A DNA stretch of 64,000 nucleotides from Haloglomus salinum. GTDB taxonomy: Archaea > Halobacteriota > Halobacteria > Halobacteriales > Haloarculaceae. This document shows, in pieces, positions 16,473-25,278 of the stretch; within the stretch, counting starts at the first letter, position 1; every line of letters begins with the position of its first letter. Position numbers and translations under genes: made by a program. The notes under the pieces were generated by a model. It had not been told where the DNA came from. It saw only the letters and a list, made by a program, of their open reading frames with translations, and ran no database searches. Location: contig NZ_CP101153.1 in the NCBI RefSeq assembly GCF_024298825.1, positions 1,984,001 through 2,048,000 of the forward strand, in the 5' to 3' direction.

Positions 16473-17849
16473 ATGAGACGCCCTGCCCCCGGACGGAACG
16501 GCGTCCGGCTCGTTCTGGTCCTCGTCGTCCTCGTGGCCGGCGCGCTGCTCGTCTCCAGCTGGCTGGCGACGCCGCCGGACGCCGCCGCAGTGGCGGCGAA
16601 CGCGACCGACCGGTCGCTCGCCGAGCACGAGCCCGTCGCCGCCGACCGCGACGGCGCGACGGTCATCACGACCGACCCACCCGGCGGCAGCGACGGACGG
16701 GCCGCCATCCTCGCCTTTGCCGCCGACGGCCGGCCGCTGTACCACGACGACACGTACGGCAACTACTTCGACGTGGACCCGGACCCCCCGGGGTCGCGGA
16801 CGGTGCTGTACGTCGCCGGGTCGCGGTACGAGACGTGTCCCGACCGCCTCGCGGCGCGGTCCGACCGGGCGTTCGAGGACGGCTGTGCCGAGGTCGTCGT
16901 CGAACGGACGAACCTGACGACGGGCCTGACCGAGCGCGTTCACACGGCCGTCACGGCGTGGGACATCTGGCACGACGTGGACCGGGTCGGCGAGCACCGG
17001 CTCCTCGTCGCCGATATCGCGCAGGACCGGGCGTTCGTCCTGAACACCCGGACCGGGGAGCGGGAGTGGACGTGGACCGCCGAAGGGGACATCGACCGTG
17101 ACGCGGGCGGGCAGGCCGGCGACTGGACACATATCAACGACGTGGAGGCGCTTCCGGACGGCCGGGTCATGGCGAGCCTGCGCAACAACGACCGCGTGGT
17201 GTTCATCGACCCGGGCGATGGCGTCGACCGGAACTGGACGCTCGGCGCCGAGGACTCGTACGACGTGCTGTACGAACAGCACAACCCGGACTACATCCCC
17301 GCGGAGCAGGGTGGTCCGACCGTCCTCGTCGCGGACTCGGAGAACAACCGCGTCGTCGAGTACCAGCGGGCGGACGGCCGGTGGCACGAGTCCTGGGCGT
17401 GGAGCGACGGCCGACTCCGCTGGCCCCGCGACGCCGACCGGCTCCCTGGCGGCCACACGCTGGTGACCGACTCGCAGGGGAACCGGGTCCTCGAACTGGA
17501 CGAGCGCGACCGGACCGTCTGGCAGGTGACCGTCTCGACGCCGTACGAGGCCGAGCGACTCGGCACCGGCGACGAGAGCGCGACCGGGCGGAGCAGGGTG
17601 GTGCTCCGGAACGGCACCGGAACGGTCGACGGCGCCGACCCACCACGAGAGTCGAAGACCGGGCTCGCGTGGCTCGTCGCCTTCCTCCGGGGCCCCGTCG
17701 TCAACGGGCTGCTCTACGTCGCTCCTGCCTGGATGACTGTCGCGGACCTCGCGGTCGCCGGGGTCGGCCTCGGCGCGCTGGGCACACTCGGGGCCCTGGA
17801 ACTCCACTGGTCGCGGTTCGGCCCGGCGTGGCTCCGTCGGCGGTGGTGA
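16473..17849 (+). CDS. Arylsulfotransferase (ASST)-like membrane-anchored beta-propeller protein
   Basis: A 458-aa protein. One hydrophobic N-terminal segment (LVLVLVVLVAGALLVSSWLA) anchors an external domain with propeller-blade repeats: DWTHINDVEALPDGRVMASLRN, the HNPDYIP...VLVADSENNRVVEY block, and WPRDADRLPGGHTLVTDSQGNRVLEL. These match the arylsulfotransferase family, whose bacterial members move sulfate between phenols. Two more hydrophobic segments close the C-terminus (VNGLLYVAPAWMTVADLAV and following). Whether this archaeal protein transfers sulfate is unknown, since the catalytic histidines were not assigned. A GTG one codon upstream is an alternative start. Confidence 0.82.
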   Translation: MRRPAPGRNGVRLVLVLVVLVAGALLVSSWLATPPDAAAVAANATDRSLAEHEPVAADRDGATVITTDPPGGSDGRAAILAFAADGRPLYHDDTYGNYFDVDPDPPGSRTVLYVAGSRYETCPDRLAARSDRAFEDGCAEVVVERTNLTTGLTERVHTAVTAWDIWHDVDRVGEHRLLVADIAQDRAFVLNTRTGEREWTWTAEGDIDRDAGGQAGDWTHINDVEALPDGRVMASLRNNDRVVFIDPGDGVDRNWTLGAEDSYDVLYEQHNPDYIPAEQGGPTVLVADSENNRVVEYQRADGRWHESWAWSDGRLRWPRDADRLPGGHTLVTDSQGNRVLELDERDRTVWQVTVSTPYEAERLGTGDESATGRSRVVLRNGTGTVDGADPPRESKTGLAWLVAFLRGPVVNGLLYVAPAWMTVADLAVAGVGLGALGTLGALELHWSRFGPAWLRRRW

Positions 17850-17871
17850 GTATCCGGACGCCCGCCCGGGC

Positions 17872-18450
17872 TCACGCGAACGTCACGTCGTCCTGCTGTT
17901 CGACCTCGCCGAACAGCCAGTCAGCGTGTTCGAGCGCGTACTCGCGGTGGTCCTCCTCGATAGCGCCGATGGCGTCCTCGACGAGGACGGGCCGGTAGTC
18001 GCGCAGCCCCGCCGAGCCCGCGGTGTGGAGTACACAGACGTTCGCGAGGGTTCCGCAGACGGCGAGGTCATCGACGCCCCGCGCCGAGAGCCAGCCGTCC
18101 AGCTGCGTCTCGTGGAAGGCGTCGTACGTGTGCTTCTCGACGACGAGGTCATCGTCGCGAACGTCGAGTTCGTCGACGAGTTCGGCCTCCCAGGAGCCCG
18201 CCACGACGTGCTCGCCCCAGCGCTCGAACTCGTCGTAGTAGTGGTTCCCGTCGAACTGGCCCGGCGGGTGGACGTCGCGGGTGTAGACGACCTGCGCGCC
18301 CGCGTCGCGAGCGCGCTCGACGAGGTCGACGACGGGCTCGATGACGGCCTCGCTGCCGGGCGCGTACAGCGCGCCGTCGGGCTTGCAGAAGCCGTTCTGC
18401 ATGTCCACGACGACGACCGCCGCCGAATCGCTGTCGAGTGTCGCTGGCAT
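17872..18450 (-). CDS. Isochorismatase-family cysteine hydrolase, nicotinamidase-like
   Basis: A 192-aa member of the cysteine hydrolase superfamily. The catalytic triad is visible: Asp16 in VVVDMQNGF, Lys106 in VVEKHTYDAF, and Cys139 in GTLANVCVLHTA. Metal-ligand candidates are Asp59 and His61 in TRDVHPPG, with a histidine at about 70. This DxH arrangement is that of nicotinamidases (PncA), which deamidate nicotinamide for NAD salvage, so that function is probable. It is convergent with the arylsulfotransferase-like gene and divergent from a ferredoxin. Confidence 0.88.
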   Translation of the reverse strand: MPATLDSDSAAVVVVDMQNGFCKPDGALYAPGSEAVIEPVVDLVERARDAGAQVVYTRDVHPPGQFDGNHYYDEFERWGEHVVAGSWEAELVDELDVRDDDLVVEKHTYDAFHETQLDGWLSARGVDDLAVCGTLANVCVLHTAGSAGLRDYRPVLVEDAIGAIEEDHREYALEHADWLFGEVEQQDDVTFA

Positions 18451-18559
18451 ACGCGGCCGTTGGACCGCGCGGGAGAAAACCGTTGTCCGGGGTTCGGCCG
18501 TCGGCTCGCCGGCGTGGGCCCGTCGTCACGCATATCACGACACCCGCCGAAGCCGCCGT

Positions 18560-18811
18560 ATGCGCATCGAGTACGACCGGGACACCTGCATCGGGATGTT
18601 CCAGTGCGTCGCGGAGTGGGACGCCTTCGAGAAGGACGAGAGCGCCGGAAAGGCCGTTCTCGCCGACGCCGAGCCGAGCGAGGACGACCCGGATGTCTTC
18701 GTCCGCGAGGTGCCCGAGGAGGCCGAACTGGATGCGAAGTTCGCCGCCCGGGCCTGCCCCGTCGAGGCCATCGAGGTGTACGACGACGAGGGGAACCGCA
18801 TCGTCCCGTAG
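18560..18811 (+). CDS. Ferredoxin, probable single 3Fe-4S cluster
   Basis: An 83-aa acidic ferredoxin of bacterial/archaeal 4Fe-4S fold. It contains only three cysteines: Cys10 and Cys16 (CIGMFQC, a C-x5-C spacing) and Cys66 followed by Pro (RACPVEAI). The missing middle cysteine and the C-x5-C...CP pattern are typical of single 3Fe-4S ferredoxins that often serve cytochrome P450s. A role as a low-potential electron carrier is probable; no P450 gene is seen nearby. Confidence 0.87.
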   Translation: MRIEYDRDTCIGMFQCVAEWDAFEKDESAGKAVLADAEPSEDDPDVFVREVPEEAELDAKFAARACPVEAIEVYDDEGNRIVP

Positions 18812-18873
18812 ACCGCCTCGTTCCGCAGCCGGCTCCCGCAGACCACCTCCTCACCCGGCGGCCGCCAGCCGCG

Positions 18874-20775
18874 TTACCGGTGGACGGAGCGGGTGAGCGC
18901 GAAGACGAACAGTGCGATGCAGAACGCTCCCAGGAAGGCTTCCGACGCGGCCAGCGCCCGTACCTCGACGGGGGTCGGCGTCTTCGGCAACTCGCCGACG
19001 ACGAAGGCCACGAACGACTGGAAGCTCAGCAACAGGTCGCCCGTCAGGGTCTCGGCCGCCCGGAAGAGCGCGAACACGCCCGCGTAGAGGACGACGACGG
19101 CCACCGAGAGGCCGACCGTTCGCTGCGGTCGCTCGCCGTAGCCGACTGTCAGGTCGAGTGCCAGGTTCGACAGGCCGCTCCCGAGGGCACGGAGGCGCGT
19201 CGCCGCGTCCTCGCCATCGCGGACGGTCCGCCACGCACTCCGGCGGCGGTTCCGCATCTCGCGCAGGAAGAACTCCGCACCGGCCGTGCTGTCGCCGACG
19301 GCCTCGGCCCCGTTCTTGGCCTTGAGGTACGTGTCCACGAGGTCGTTGACTCCCGGTCGCTCGACCGCCCCCGCGAACGAGTGGATATCCCAGCCTCCGG
19401 CGAGTGCCTCGGTGTGCCGCCCGAAGTCGAACCCGTCGAAGGTGGTGTTCACGAACCGGTAGGCGTCGAGTGACGTGACCGGTTCGAGGTCGTGCTGACG
19501 GAGCGTCACGGCCCCGACGGTCGCTCCCGTGAGGTCGTACAGCGTCGTGCCGGTCGCCGGCTGCCGGATGCGTCCCCCCTCGATGACCGCGTCGGACAGG
19601 TCGACGGGGCCGTCGCTCTCGGTGGCACCGAACCGGGCCCGGTCGCTCGCGACCAGCTCCGGCGCCCGGAGCCCCTCGTCGAACGTCGCGTCCGTGAACA
19701 GCACCTTCTCGCCGAAGGTCGCCTCGATCATCGCCGCCCGGCCTGCCCACTCGCCTCGGCTGAAGTCACACCGACCGCCGACCTCGAACTCTGACATGTC
19801 GGCGGTGTCGCGGAACGTCGCGCCCCGGAACGTGATATCATCGACGACGACGGTCTGGAGGAAATCCGCCGCCCCCCCGAACGTCGCACCGCGGAAGTCG
19901 GTCTTGCGCCCGCCCAGTGTCGCCCGCTTGAACGTCGCGTCGCCCGCGAACTCGCAGTCGGTGAACCGGCAGCGGTCGTGGAACGCGGCCTTCCAGAAGG
20001 TCGCCTCCCCCTCGATTCGTGCCCCCTCGAACAGGACGTCGTCGTGGAAGGTCGCGTCCGTGGCACTGAGCCGCCCCTCGATACGGGCGCCGTCGAACGA
20101 GAGGCGCCCGGTCGCCGTCGCGTCGTCGAGCACCACGGCGCCGCTGACCGCGAGCGACCGGGCGTCGACGCGCTGGAGGTCGGTCCCCCGTAGCCGGAGG
20201 GCCGCGACCCGGGCCCCGGTCAACTGGAGGGGTCGGCTCGTGGCCCCCTGCGTGAGGTCGACCGGTCCGTCGACGACCGCGTGGCGAAGGTCCACCGGGC
20301 GGGTGTCCGGTCCCTCGAGCCGCGTGTACGGGATGTCGAGCGCGTCGAGTCGGGCTCCGAGGTAGCTCCGGGGGCCGTCGTCGCTCGACAGGTCCGCGAG
20401 GAACCGGTCGGTCAACGCGGGCTTGGCGTCGTGGTCGTGCGGGAGATGCACGGCACAGCGCTCGTCCGCGACCGCCGACCGGGGACAGCGCTCGGGTGGG
20501 TCGGGTCCCGGCGCGGCCGCCATCCACGCCCGCCACCACGCCACCACGTCGGTCGTGGGGAGGACGTCCGTGCCCGCGGTGAGCACCCGCTCGATATCGA
20601 CGGTGTCGATGTCGGGCGGTGACACGTCGAGCTCCGTGGCGAGGCTCTGCCGCCGGTCCGAGGGGTTGTCGACTGCCGGATGCCGTTCGAGGAGTTCCAG
20701 CACGGGTCGCCCGTCGAGGAACGCTGTCACCTGTGCTGTCCACTCCGACGACTGGAAGAATCGACACCTGCCCAT
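18874..20775 (-). CDS. Pentapeptide-repeat protein with C-terminal ion-channel-like pore
   Basis: A 633-aa protein. The N-terminal ~150 residues are of unknown fold with a Cys/His pair (RCAVHLPHDHD). Residues ~190-470 contain pentapeptide-like A(D/N)LxF repeats in several blocks (FRGATFGGAADF, FKRATLGG, FTDATFDEG, LSDAVIEGG). Then TVGYGERPQRTV leads to two membrane helices (VGLSVAVVVLYAGVFALF; FLGAFCIALFVFALTRS) with a re-entrant-like segment between them (LLLSFQSFVAFVVGEL). This matches haloarchaeal and bacterial pentapeptide/ion-channel proteins, but the potassium filter TxGYG is absent from the pore position. The ATG at 20775 is chosen from domain extent. Confidence 0.82.
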   Translation of the reverse strand: MGRCRFFQSSEWTAQVTAFLDGRPVLELLERHPAVDNPSDRRQSLATELDVSPPDIDTVDIERVLTAGTDVLPTTDVVAWWRAWMAAAPGPDPPERCPRSAVADERCAVHLPHDHDAKPALTDRFLADLSSDDGPRSYLGARLDALDIPYTRLEGPDTRPVDLRHAVVDGPVDLTQGATSRPLQLTGARVAALRLRGTDLQRVDARSLAVSGAVVLDDATATGRLSFDGARIEGRLSATDATFHDDVLFEGARIEGEATFWKAAFHDRCRFTDCEFAGDATFKRATLGGRKTDFRGATFGGAADFLQTVVVDDITFRGATFRDTADMSEFEVGGRCDFSRGEWAGRAAMIEATFGEKVLFTDATFDEGLRAPELVASDRARFGATESDGPVDLSDAVIEGGRIRQPATGTTLYDLTGATVGAVTLRQHDLEPVTSLDAYRFVNTTFDGFDFGRHTEALAGGWDIHSFAGAVERPGVNDLVDTYLKAKNGAEAVGDSTAGAEFFLREMRNRRRSAWRTVRDGEDAATRLRALGSGLSNLALDLTVGYGERPQRTVGLSVAVVVLYAGVFALFRAAETLTGDLLLSFQSFVAFVVGELPKTPTPVEVRALAASEAFLGAFCIALFVFALTRSVHR

Positions 20776-20897
20776 CGTGTGGGAGTGCCAGCGCGCTGGC
20801 TGATAAATCTCGTCACCGAGACGAGTTCGCGATGCTCGCTGACGGTCGGAATCGGTCCGAATATGCCGCGAGAACGGGAATGCCGTCGGGACGTCGC

Positions 20898-21812
20898 TTA
20901 CGCGATCTCGTCGTACTGCTCGGAGAGCTTCTCTGCCGCCTCGTCCATCAGGTCGGCCTCGTAGTCGTCGAGGTCCCACTCGACGACCTCCTCGATGCCG
21001 TTCGAGCCCAGGCGGACGGGGACGCCGAACGCGGTGTCCTCGTAGCCGTACTCACCGTCCAGCACGAGCGAGCCGGGCAGCACCTCGCCCGTGTCGCGGA
21101 TGACGGCCTCGACCATGTGGGCAACGCCCGTCGCCGGGCCCCACTCGGTCGCGCCCTTGCGCGAGATGACGTCCATCGCGGACTCCTGCAGGTCGCCGAG
21201 GATCTCCTCCTTCTCGTCGTCGCTGAAGTCGGGGTCCGTGCCGTCGACGCGGACCTTCGAGAAGACCGGCACCTGCGCGTCGCCGTGCTCGCCCAGGATA
21301 GTGGCCTCCACGTTCTGGACGGGCGCGTCGAAGCGCTCGGAGAGGACGTAGCGGAAGCGCGCCGAGTCCAGGCGGCCGCCGAAGCCGATGACCTTGTGAC
21401 GGTCGCGGTCACCCGACTCGTACAGGTGGCGGTTCAGCAGGTCCACCGGGTTCGAGGTGGTGATGGAGACGAAGTCGTCGTTGTACTCGGCCAGCGAGGA
21501 GCCGATGTCGTCCATGATGGGCGCGTTGTCGCCCGCGAGGTCGATGCGGGTCTGGCCCTCCTTGCGCGGGATGCCGGCCGTGATGACGACCACGTCCGAG
21601 CCCTCGGTCGCCTCGTAGCCACCCTGCCGGACCGTCGTGTTGGAGTCGTAGGCGATGCCGTGGTTGGTGTCGGCGGCCTGCCCGATGGTGGTCGCCTCCA
21701 TGTCCGGGATGTCCACGAAGACGAGTTCGTCCGCGATGTCCCGAAGCGCGATGTTGTACCCCGCCGCCGCGCCGACCGTCCCGGCGGCGCCGATGACGCT
21801 CACTTTGGTCAT
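20898..21812 (-). CDS. mdh: Malate dehydrogenase (LDH-like)
   Basis: A 304-aa NAD-dependent malate dehydrogenase of the lactate-dehydrogenase-like group found in haloarchaea. The Rossmann motif is GAAGTVG (8-14), with Asp34 ending the second strand (VFVDI), favouring NAD. Substrate-loop arginines are in IPRKEGQTR (83, 89), and the catalytic histidine is His176 in [12 protein letters not shown]. It oxidises malate to oxaloacetate in the TCA cycle. The length matches the characterised halophilic enzyme. A CTTAAC box lies about 30 bp before the ATG on the minus strand. Confidence 0.96.
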   Translation of the reverse strand: MTKVSVIGAAGTVGAAAGYNIALRDIADELVFVDIPDMEATTIGQAADTNHGIAYDSNTTVRQGGYEATEGSDVVVITAGIPRKEGQTRIDLAGDNAPIMDDIGSSLAEYNDDFVSITTSNPVDLLNRHLYESGDRDRHKVIGFGGRLDSARFRYVLSERFDAPVQNVEATILGEHGDAQVPVFSKVRVDGTDPDFSDDEKEEILGDLQESAMDVISRKGATEWGPATGVAHMVEAVIRDTGEVLPGSLVLDGEYGYEDTAFGVPVRLGSNGIEEVVEWDLDDYEADLMDEAAEKLSEQYDEIA

Positions 21813-21908
21813 GTGTCGTTCGTGTGTGGGTGGGCCTCACCCGTTAAGGATTGCTCTTTCCCGTTGTTCACTGACGAACGTGAGGAATCCGGGCGGGCGG
21901 TGCGGTGC

Positions 21909-23030
21909 TCACTCCAGCCGGTCCAGCACCGCGTCGGCGTCGTAGGCGAGCGAGAACTCCCGTGAGCGGCCCCGCCCCTCGACGTCGGCGTACTCGGCCT
22001 CGACGAGCCCCAGCTGTTCGAGCTTCTTGAGTATCTCCGAGTAGCGGGTGTAGCCCAGCCCCGTCTCGGCCTCGAACACCTCGTACACCTCGCCGGCCTG
22101 CTTGCCCTGGTTGTCGGCCAGCACCCGAAGGAGGTCCGCCTCGGAGTCGGAGAGCCCGCGGAGGTGCCGCGAGAGGTGGACGTGTTTGGCCTTCTCGTAG
22201 GCTGTCTCCACGTCCTCGCGCTCGACGGTCGTCGACCCGCGCATCTCGGCGGTCATCCCGGCGCGCCGGAGCAGGTCGATGCCCACGCGCAGGTCGCCCC
22301 CGGCGTCGGCCGTCAGCGCCGCGACGCGGTCGAGCACCTGTGGCCCGACCACGCCCTCGCGGAAGCCCTTGTCCACCCGTTCGCGGAGGATGTCGACGAT
22401 TTCGGCCTCGTCGTAGGTCGGGAAGTAGACCTCCTCCGGGCGGAACACCGACTGGACCCGCGAGTCCAGCGAGTCGATGACGTCGAGGTCGAGGTCCGAG
22501 GAGACGACGACGACGCCGATCCTCGCCCCGGAGTGCTCCTCGTGGGCACGGATGAGCGAGTACAGCGTCTCGGAGGCCTCGGACTCGTAGAACAGGTAGT
22601 TCACGTCGTCCAGCGCGACCACCAGCACCTCGTCGTCCTCGACGAGCCGGTCCGTAATCTGGCTGAACAGCTTCTTGAACGAGATGCCCGAAGTGGGCGG
22701 CTCGTAGTCGAACATCCCCTCGAACAGCTGGGAGAACACCGAATAGCGCGTCGAGTTCACCTGGCAGTTCACGCGGACCGCGCGCACGTCGGGCATCCCC
22801 TGGAGTTCGTCGAACAGCTTCCAGACCGCCGTGGTCTTCCCGGTCCCCGGCGGCCCGCGCATCATCACGTTCAGCGGGCGCGAGCCACGCACGGCGGGAC
22901 GGAGCGCGTACTTCAGCGTCTCCATCTGGCTGTCCCGGTGCTTGAACGTCTCCGGGAGGTAGTCGAACTCGAAGACGTGCTCGTCGCGGAAGACGGACTC
23001 GTCCCAGCCGAGCATGTCCTCGTCGCCCAT
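21909..23030 (-). CDS. orc: Orc1/Cdc6 replication initiator
   Basis: A 373-aa AAA+ ATPase with a winged-helix end. Walker A is GPPGTGKTT (59-67), Walker B LVVALDDVN (Asp141-Asp142), sensor region VVSSDLDLDVIDSLDSRVQSVF. The C-terminal winged helix includes EVYEVFEAETGLGYTRYSEILKKLEQLGL. Haloarchaea carry many orc1/cdc6 paralogs, and only some serve an origin. No origin-recognition-box repeats were seen in the flanking 150 bp, so it may be a non-origin paralog. The ATG at 23030 is chosen as MGDEDMLGWDESVF is the usual family start. Confidence 0.93.
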   Translation of the reverse strand: MGDEDMLGWDESVFRDEHVFEFDYLPETFKHRDSQMETLKYALRPAVRGSRPLNVMMRGPPGTGKTTAVWKLFDELQGMPDVRAVRVNCQVNSTRYSVFSQLFEGMFDYEPPTSGISFKKLFSQITDRLVEDDEVLVVALDDVNYLFYESEASETLYSLIRAHEEHSGARIGVVVVSSDLDLDVIDSLDSRVQSVFRPEEVYFPTYDEAEIVDILRERVDKGFREGVVGPQVLDRVAALTADAGGDLRVGIDLLRRAGMTAEMRGSTTVEREDVETAYEKAKHVHLSRHLRGLSDSEADLLRVLADNQGKQAGEVYEVFEAETGLGYTRYSEILKKLEQLGLVEAEYADVEGRGRSREFSLAYDADAVLDRLE

Positions 23031-23185
23031 AATTTCACTTTCACCACGGTCGGGCGGCCACTTCAACTAATCGGTGGCACGGAGTCCCCTTTCTCAAGGA
23101 GCGACCAACGGGAGCGAGTAGGGAGGAGCGCGTTCGTATCTGGACAAGACAATATTTTAAGTAGCCATACGTTCACATTGAAACT

Positions 23186-24439
23186 GTGGCAGACGACTAC
23201 GTGCGTCGGACGGCAATCACTCGTCTCGAAGTCACGGACGAGCAACGCGACTTGCTCGAAGACACCATCTCCGAGTGGAAGCGTGGTTGCCAGATCGCCA
23301 CCGACATGGCGTGGGGCACGTGCAACGCGAAAAGCGACGTACAGCCCCTCGCCTACGACGACGTGCGCGAACACACCGACCTCGGGAGTCAGCACGCGAT
23401 TCTCGCCACCCACCAAGCCGCACAGGCCATCACCAGCTGTCTCGAACGCCGAGCCAACGGGAAGAAGGTCAGCAAACCGACGTTCACCGCACCCACAGTA
23501 AAATACGACACCCGGAGTATGACGCTGTTCGATGACGGCACAGTGTCTCTCTCCACCACGGAGAGCCGCGTCCGGTGTGAGCTTGCTCTGCCCGACGCCG
23601 ACGATGGCTACCAACGGCAGTACTTGGACTCCGACAAGTGGAGCGTCACGGAAAGCACGCTCACCGCCCGTGGTGGCGATTACTTCCTGCACATCGGCTT
23701 CCGCCGACACAAGAGGGATACCGAACGGAACACCGCCGAGGACGGAACGGTCCTCGGGGTGGACCTCGGTATCGAGAACCTCGCCGTCACGAGTACCGCC
23801 TACTTCTTCAGCGGGCGGGAGTTGACCCACGAGCTCCGCGAGTTCGAGAAGGTACGCGCTGGACTCCAACAGACCGGCACTCGAAGCGCTCACCGGACGC
23901 TCGAACAGTCGAGTGGCCGTGAGCTACGATACGTCCGCGACGTCCTCCACCGGGCGTCGAACGCCATCGTAGACGAAGCTCTCCGGTACGAGTGCGACGT
24001 GATAGCGTTCGAGGACTTGACCCACATCCGCGACCAAACGGGAGCGTCGTGGGGTCACAAGTGGGCGTTCCGAACGCTCTACGAGCAAGTGGCGTACAAA
24101 GCCGAAGCGGAAGGCATCGCGGTAAAACAGGTGGGGTCGGCATACACCTCGAAACGGTGCGCGGAGTGCGGGTTCACGGCAGACGAGAACCGCCCGGCTC
24201 GTAATGACTTCCGATGCGTGGAATGCGAGTCGGAAGCGAACGCGGATTACAACGCCGCGAAGAACATCGGGATGCGGTATGTCCGTCGGGGCCAACAGTC
24301 GTCTCGGCGGACGGGCGACAGTCAACTCGCCCTGAAGTCTGGGACGCTGACGCCGAATGGCGGATTTACCGCCTACCCTCACGGGTCGGAGGTCGAGTCC
24401 ACGGACAAGCTCCACCCGCAAAGTGCCGAAGGCGCTTAG
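23186..24439 (+). CDS. tnpB: TnpB RNA-guided nuclease of an IS1341-type element
   Basis: A 417-aa TnpB with an apparently intact active site: RuvC Asp193 (GVDLGIENLAV), Glu276 (IAFEDLTHI) and Asp354 (NADYNAAKNIG). A zinc ribbon lies between them with Cys325, Cys328, Cys344, Cys347. The N-terminus has the helical guide-binding domain (TRLEVTDEQRDLLEDTI). TnpB proteins are RNA-guided DNA endonucleases that use a right-end RNA and help the element persist. No tnpA is adjacent, so the element is solitary. The start is GTG at 23186; no ATG is available. Its codon use is less GC-biased than its neighbours (many CAA, ACG and GTA codons). Confidence 0.95.
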   Translation: MADDYVRRTAITRLEVTDEQRDLLEDTISEWKRGCQIATDMAWGTCNAKSDVQPLAYDDVREHTDLGSQHAILATHQAAQAITSCLERRANGKKVSKPTFTAPTVKYDTRSMTLFDDGTVSLSTTESRVRCELALPDADDGYQRQYLDSDKWSVTESTLTARGGDYFLHIGFRRHKRDTERNTAEDGTVLGVDLGIENLAVTSTAYFFSGRELTHELREFEKVRAGLQQTGTRSAHRTLEQSSGRELRYVRDVLHRASNAIVDEALRYECDVIAFEDLTHIRDQTGASWGHKWAFRTLYEQVAYKAEAEGIAVKQVGSAYTSKRCAECGFTADENRPARNDFRCVECESEANADYNAAKNIGMRYVRRGQQSSRRTGDSQLALKSGTLTPNGGFTAYPHGSEVESTDKLHPQSAEGA

Positions 24440-24446
24440 CGTGGGG
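24412..24446 (+). ncRNA. Right-end hairpin, probable 3' part of the TnpB guide (omega/re) RNA
   Basis: CCACCCGCAAAGTGCC (24412-24427), a GAA loop, and GGCGCTTAGCGTGGGG (24431-24446) form a stem with one G-U pair and a few internal mismatches. It spans the tnpB stop codon, the position where TnpB guide RNAs overlap the gene end. The guide segment would continue past ~24454 into flanking DNA. The structure is seen; the RNA function is inferred from the family. Confidence 0.55.
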
Positions 24447-24580
24447 TAGTTGACGCTTCCCTCCGGCGTGTGACGCGGAGCACACGAAGAGGACCGTTTC
24501 CGGTCGAGAGGGGGCGGCCGCCCGAACCCGTCAGGTCCACCGAGAGGTACGCTCAAGCCCTTCGAGCGCCTCGCCCGCGT

Positions 24581-25180
24581 ATGCACGCCGCGATACTCCT
24601 GTACGACGGGTTCGACGAGATGGACGCCGTCGGGCCGTTCGAGGTGTTCGCGAACGCCGCCCGCGCCGGGGCTGACTGCGAGGTCTCCCTCCGCGAGATC
24701 GACGACGCGGCGGTCGTGACCGCGAGCCACGGGCTCCGCGTCGAGCCCGACGGCCCGCTCCCACAGCTCGGCGGCGACGACCTGCTCGTCGTCCCGGGCG
24801 GGGGGTGGAACGACCGCGACCGGCCGGGGGCGTGGACCGAAGCCGAGCGTGGTGCCGTCCCCGACAGCATCGCTGCCATGCACGACGGCGGCGCCACCGT
24901 GGCGAGCGTCTGTACCGGCGGGATGCTCGCCGCGCGCGCCGGCATCCTCGACGGCCGACCGGCGGTCACGCACGCGAGCGCGCTCGACGACCTCCGCCAG
25001 TACGCCACCGTGGTCGACGCGCGCGTCGTCGACGACGGCGATGTCGTCACCGCGGGGGGTGTCACCTCCGGGCTGGACCTCGCCTTCCACCTCGTGGACC
25101 GCGAGTTCGGGTCCGAGGTGGCCCGGCAGGTGGCGACGGAGATGGAGTACACGCCACAGGGCGACGTGGTGCGGCCGTAG
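24581..25180 (+). CDS. DJ-1/PfpI-family protein
   Basis: A 199-aa class I glutamine amidotransferase-like protein. The nucleophile-elbow cysteine is Cys111 in VASVCTGGMLAARAG, with the family strands ILLYDGFDEMDAVGPFEVF and LLVVPGGGWNDR. DJ-1/PfpI members include chaperones, glyoxalases, isonitrile hydratases and regulator domains; the AVGPFEVF start resembles the ThiJ/transcriptional-regulator type. No DNA-binding domain is attached. Precise activity unknown. Confidence 0.87.
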   Translation: MHAAILLYDGFDEMDAVGPFEVFANAARAGADCEVSLREIDDAAVVTASHGLRVEPDGPLPQLGGDDLLVVPGGGWNDRDRPGAWTEAERGAVPDSIAAMHDGGATVASVCTGGMLAARAGILDGRPAVTHASALDDLRQYATVVDARVVDDGDVVTAGGVTSGLDLAFHLVDREFGSEVARQVATEMEYTPQGDVVRP

Positions 25181-25278
25181 GTGTGTACTCGCGGTAAACA
25201 CGTGGAGTGAGAGTACACACCGCACAAACGAGAGTGCGCACGGAGCGTTTATGCTCCCGGGGATGGGAACGGTTCGAC

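Larger units (their letters stand above)
23186..24454 (+). mobile_element. Solitary IS200/IS605-group (IS1341-type) element
   Basis: The element consists of tnpB plus a right end that overlaps the last codons and continues to about 24454 (GGGTAGTTGAC). A strong hairpin lies at the right end, as expected for this group, whose ends are subterminal palindromes rather than inverted repeats. No target duplication is expected. The left end was not located; it lies somewhere in the AT-richer stretch 23140-23185. The insertion sits between orc1 and a DJ-1 family gene and interrupts no recognisable gene. Confidence 0.7.

Noticed and set aside
23031-23185. Replication origin next to orc1
   Set aside because: I looked for origin-recognition-box-like inverted pairs with a G-run and found none; the AT-rich patch belongs to the TnpB element's left side.
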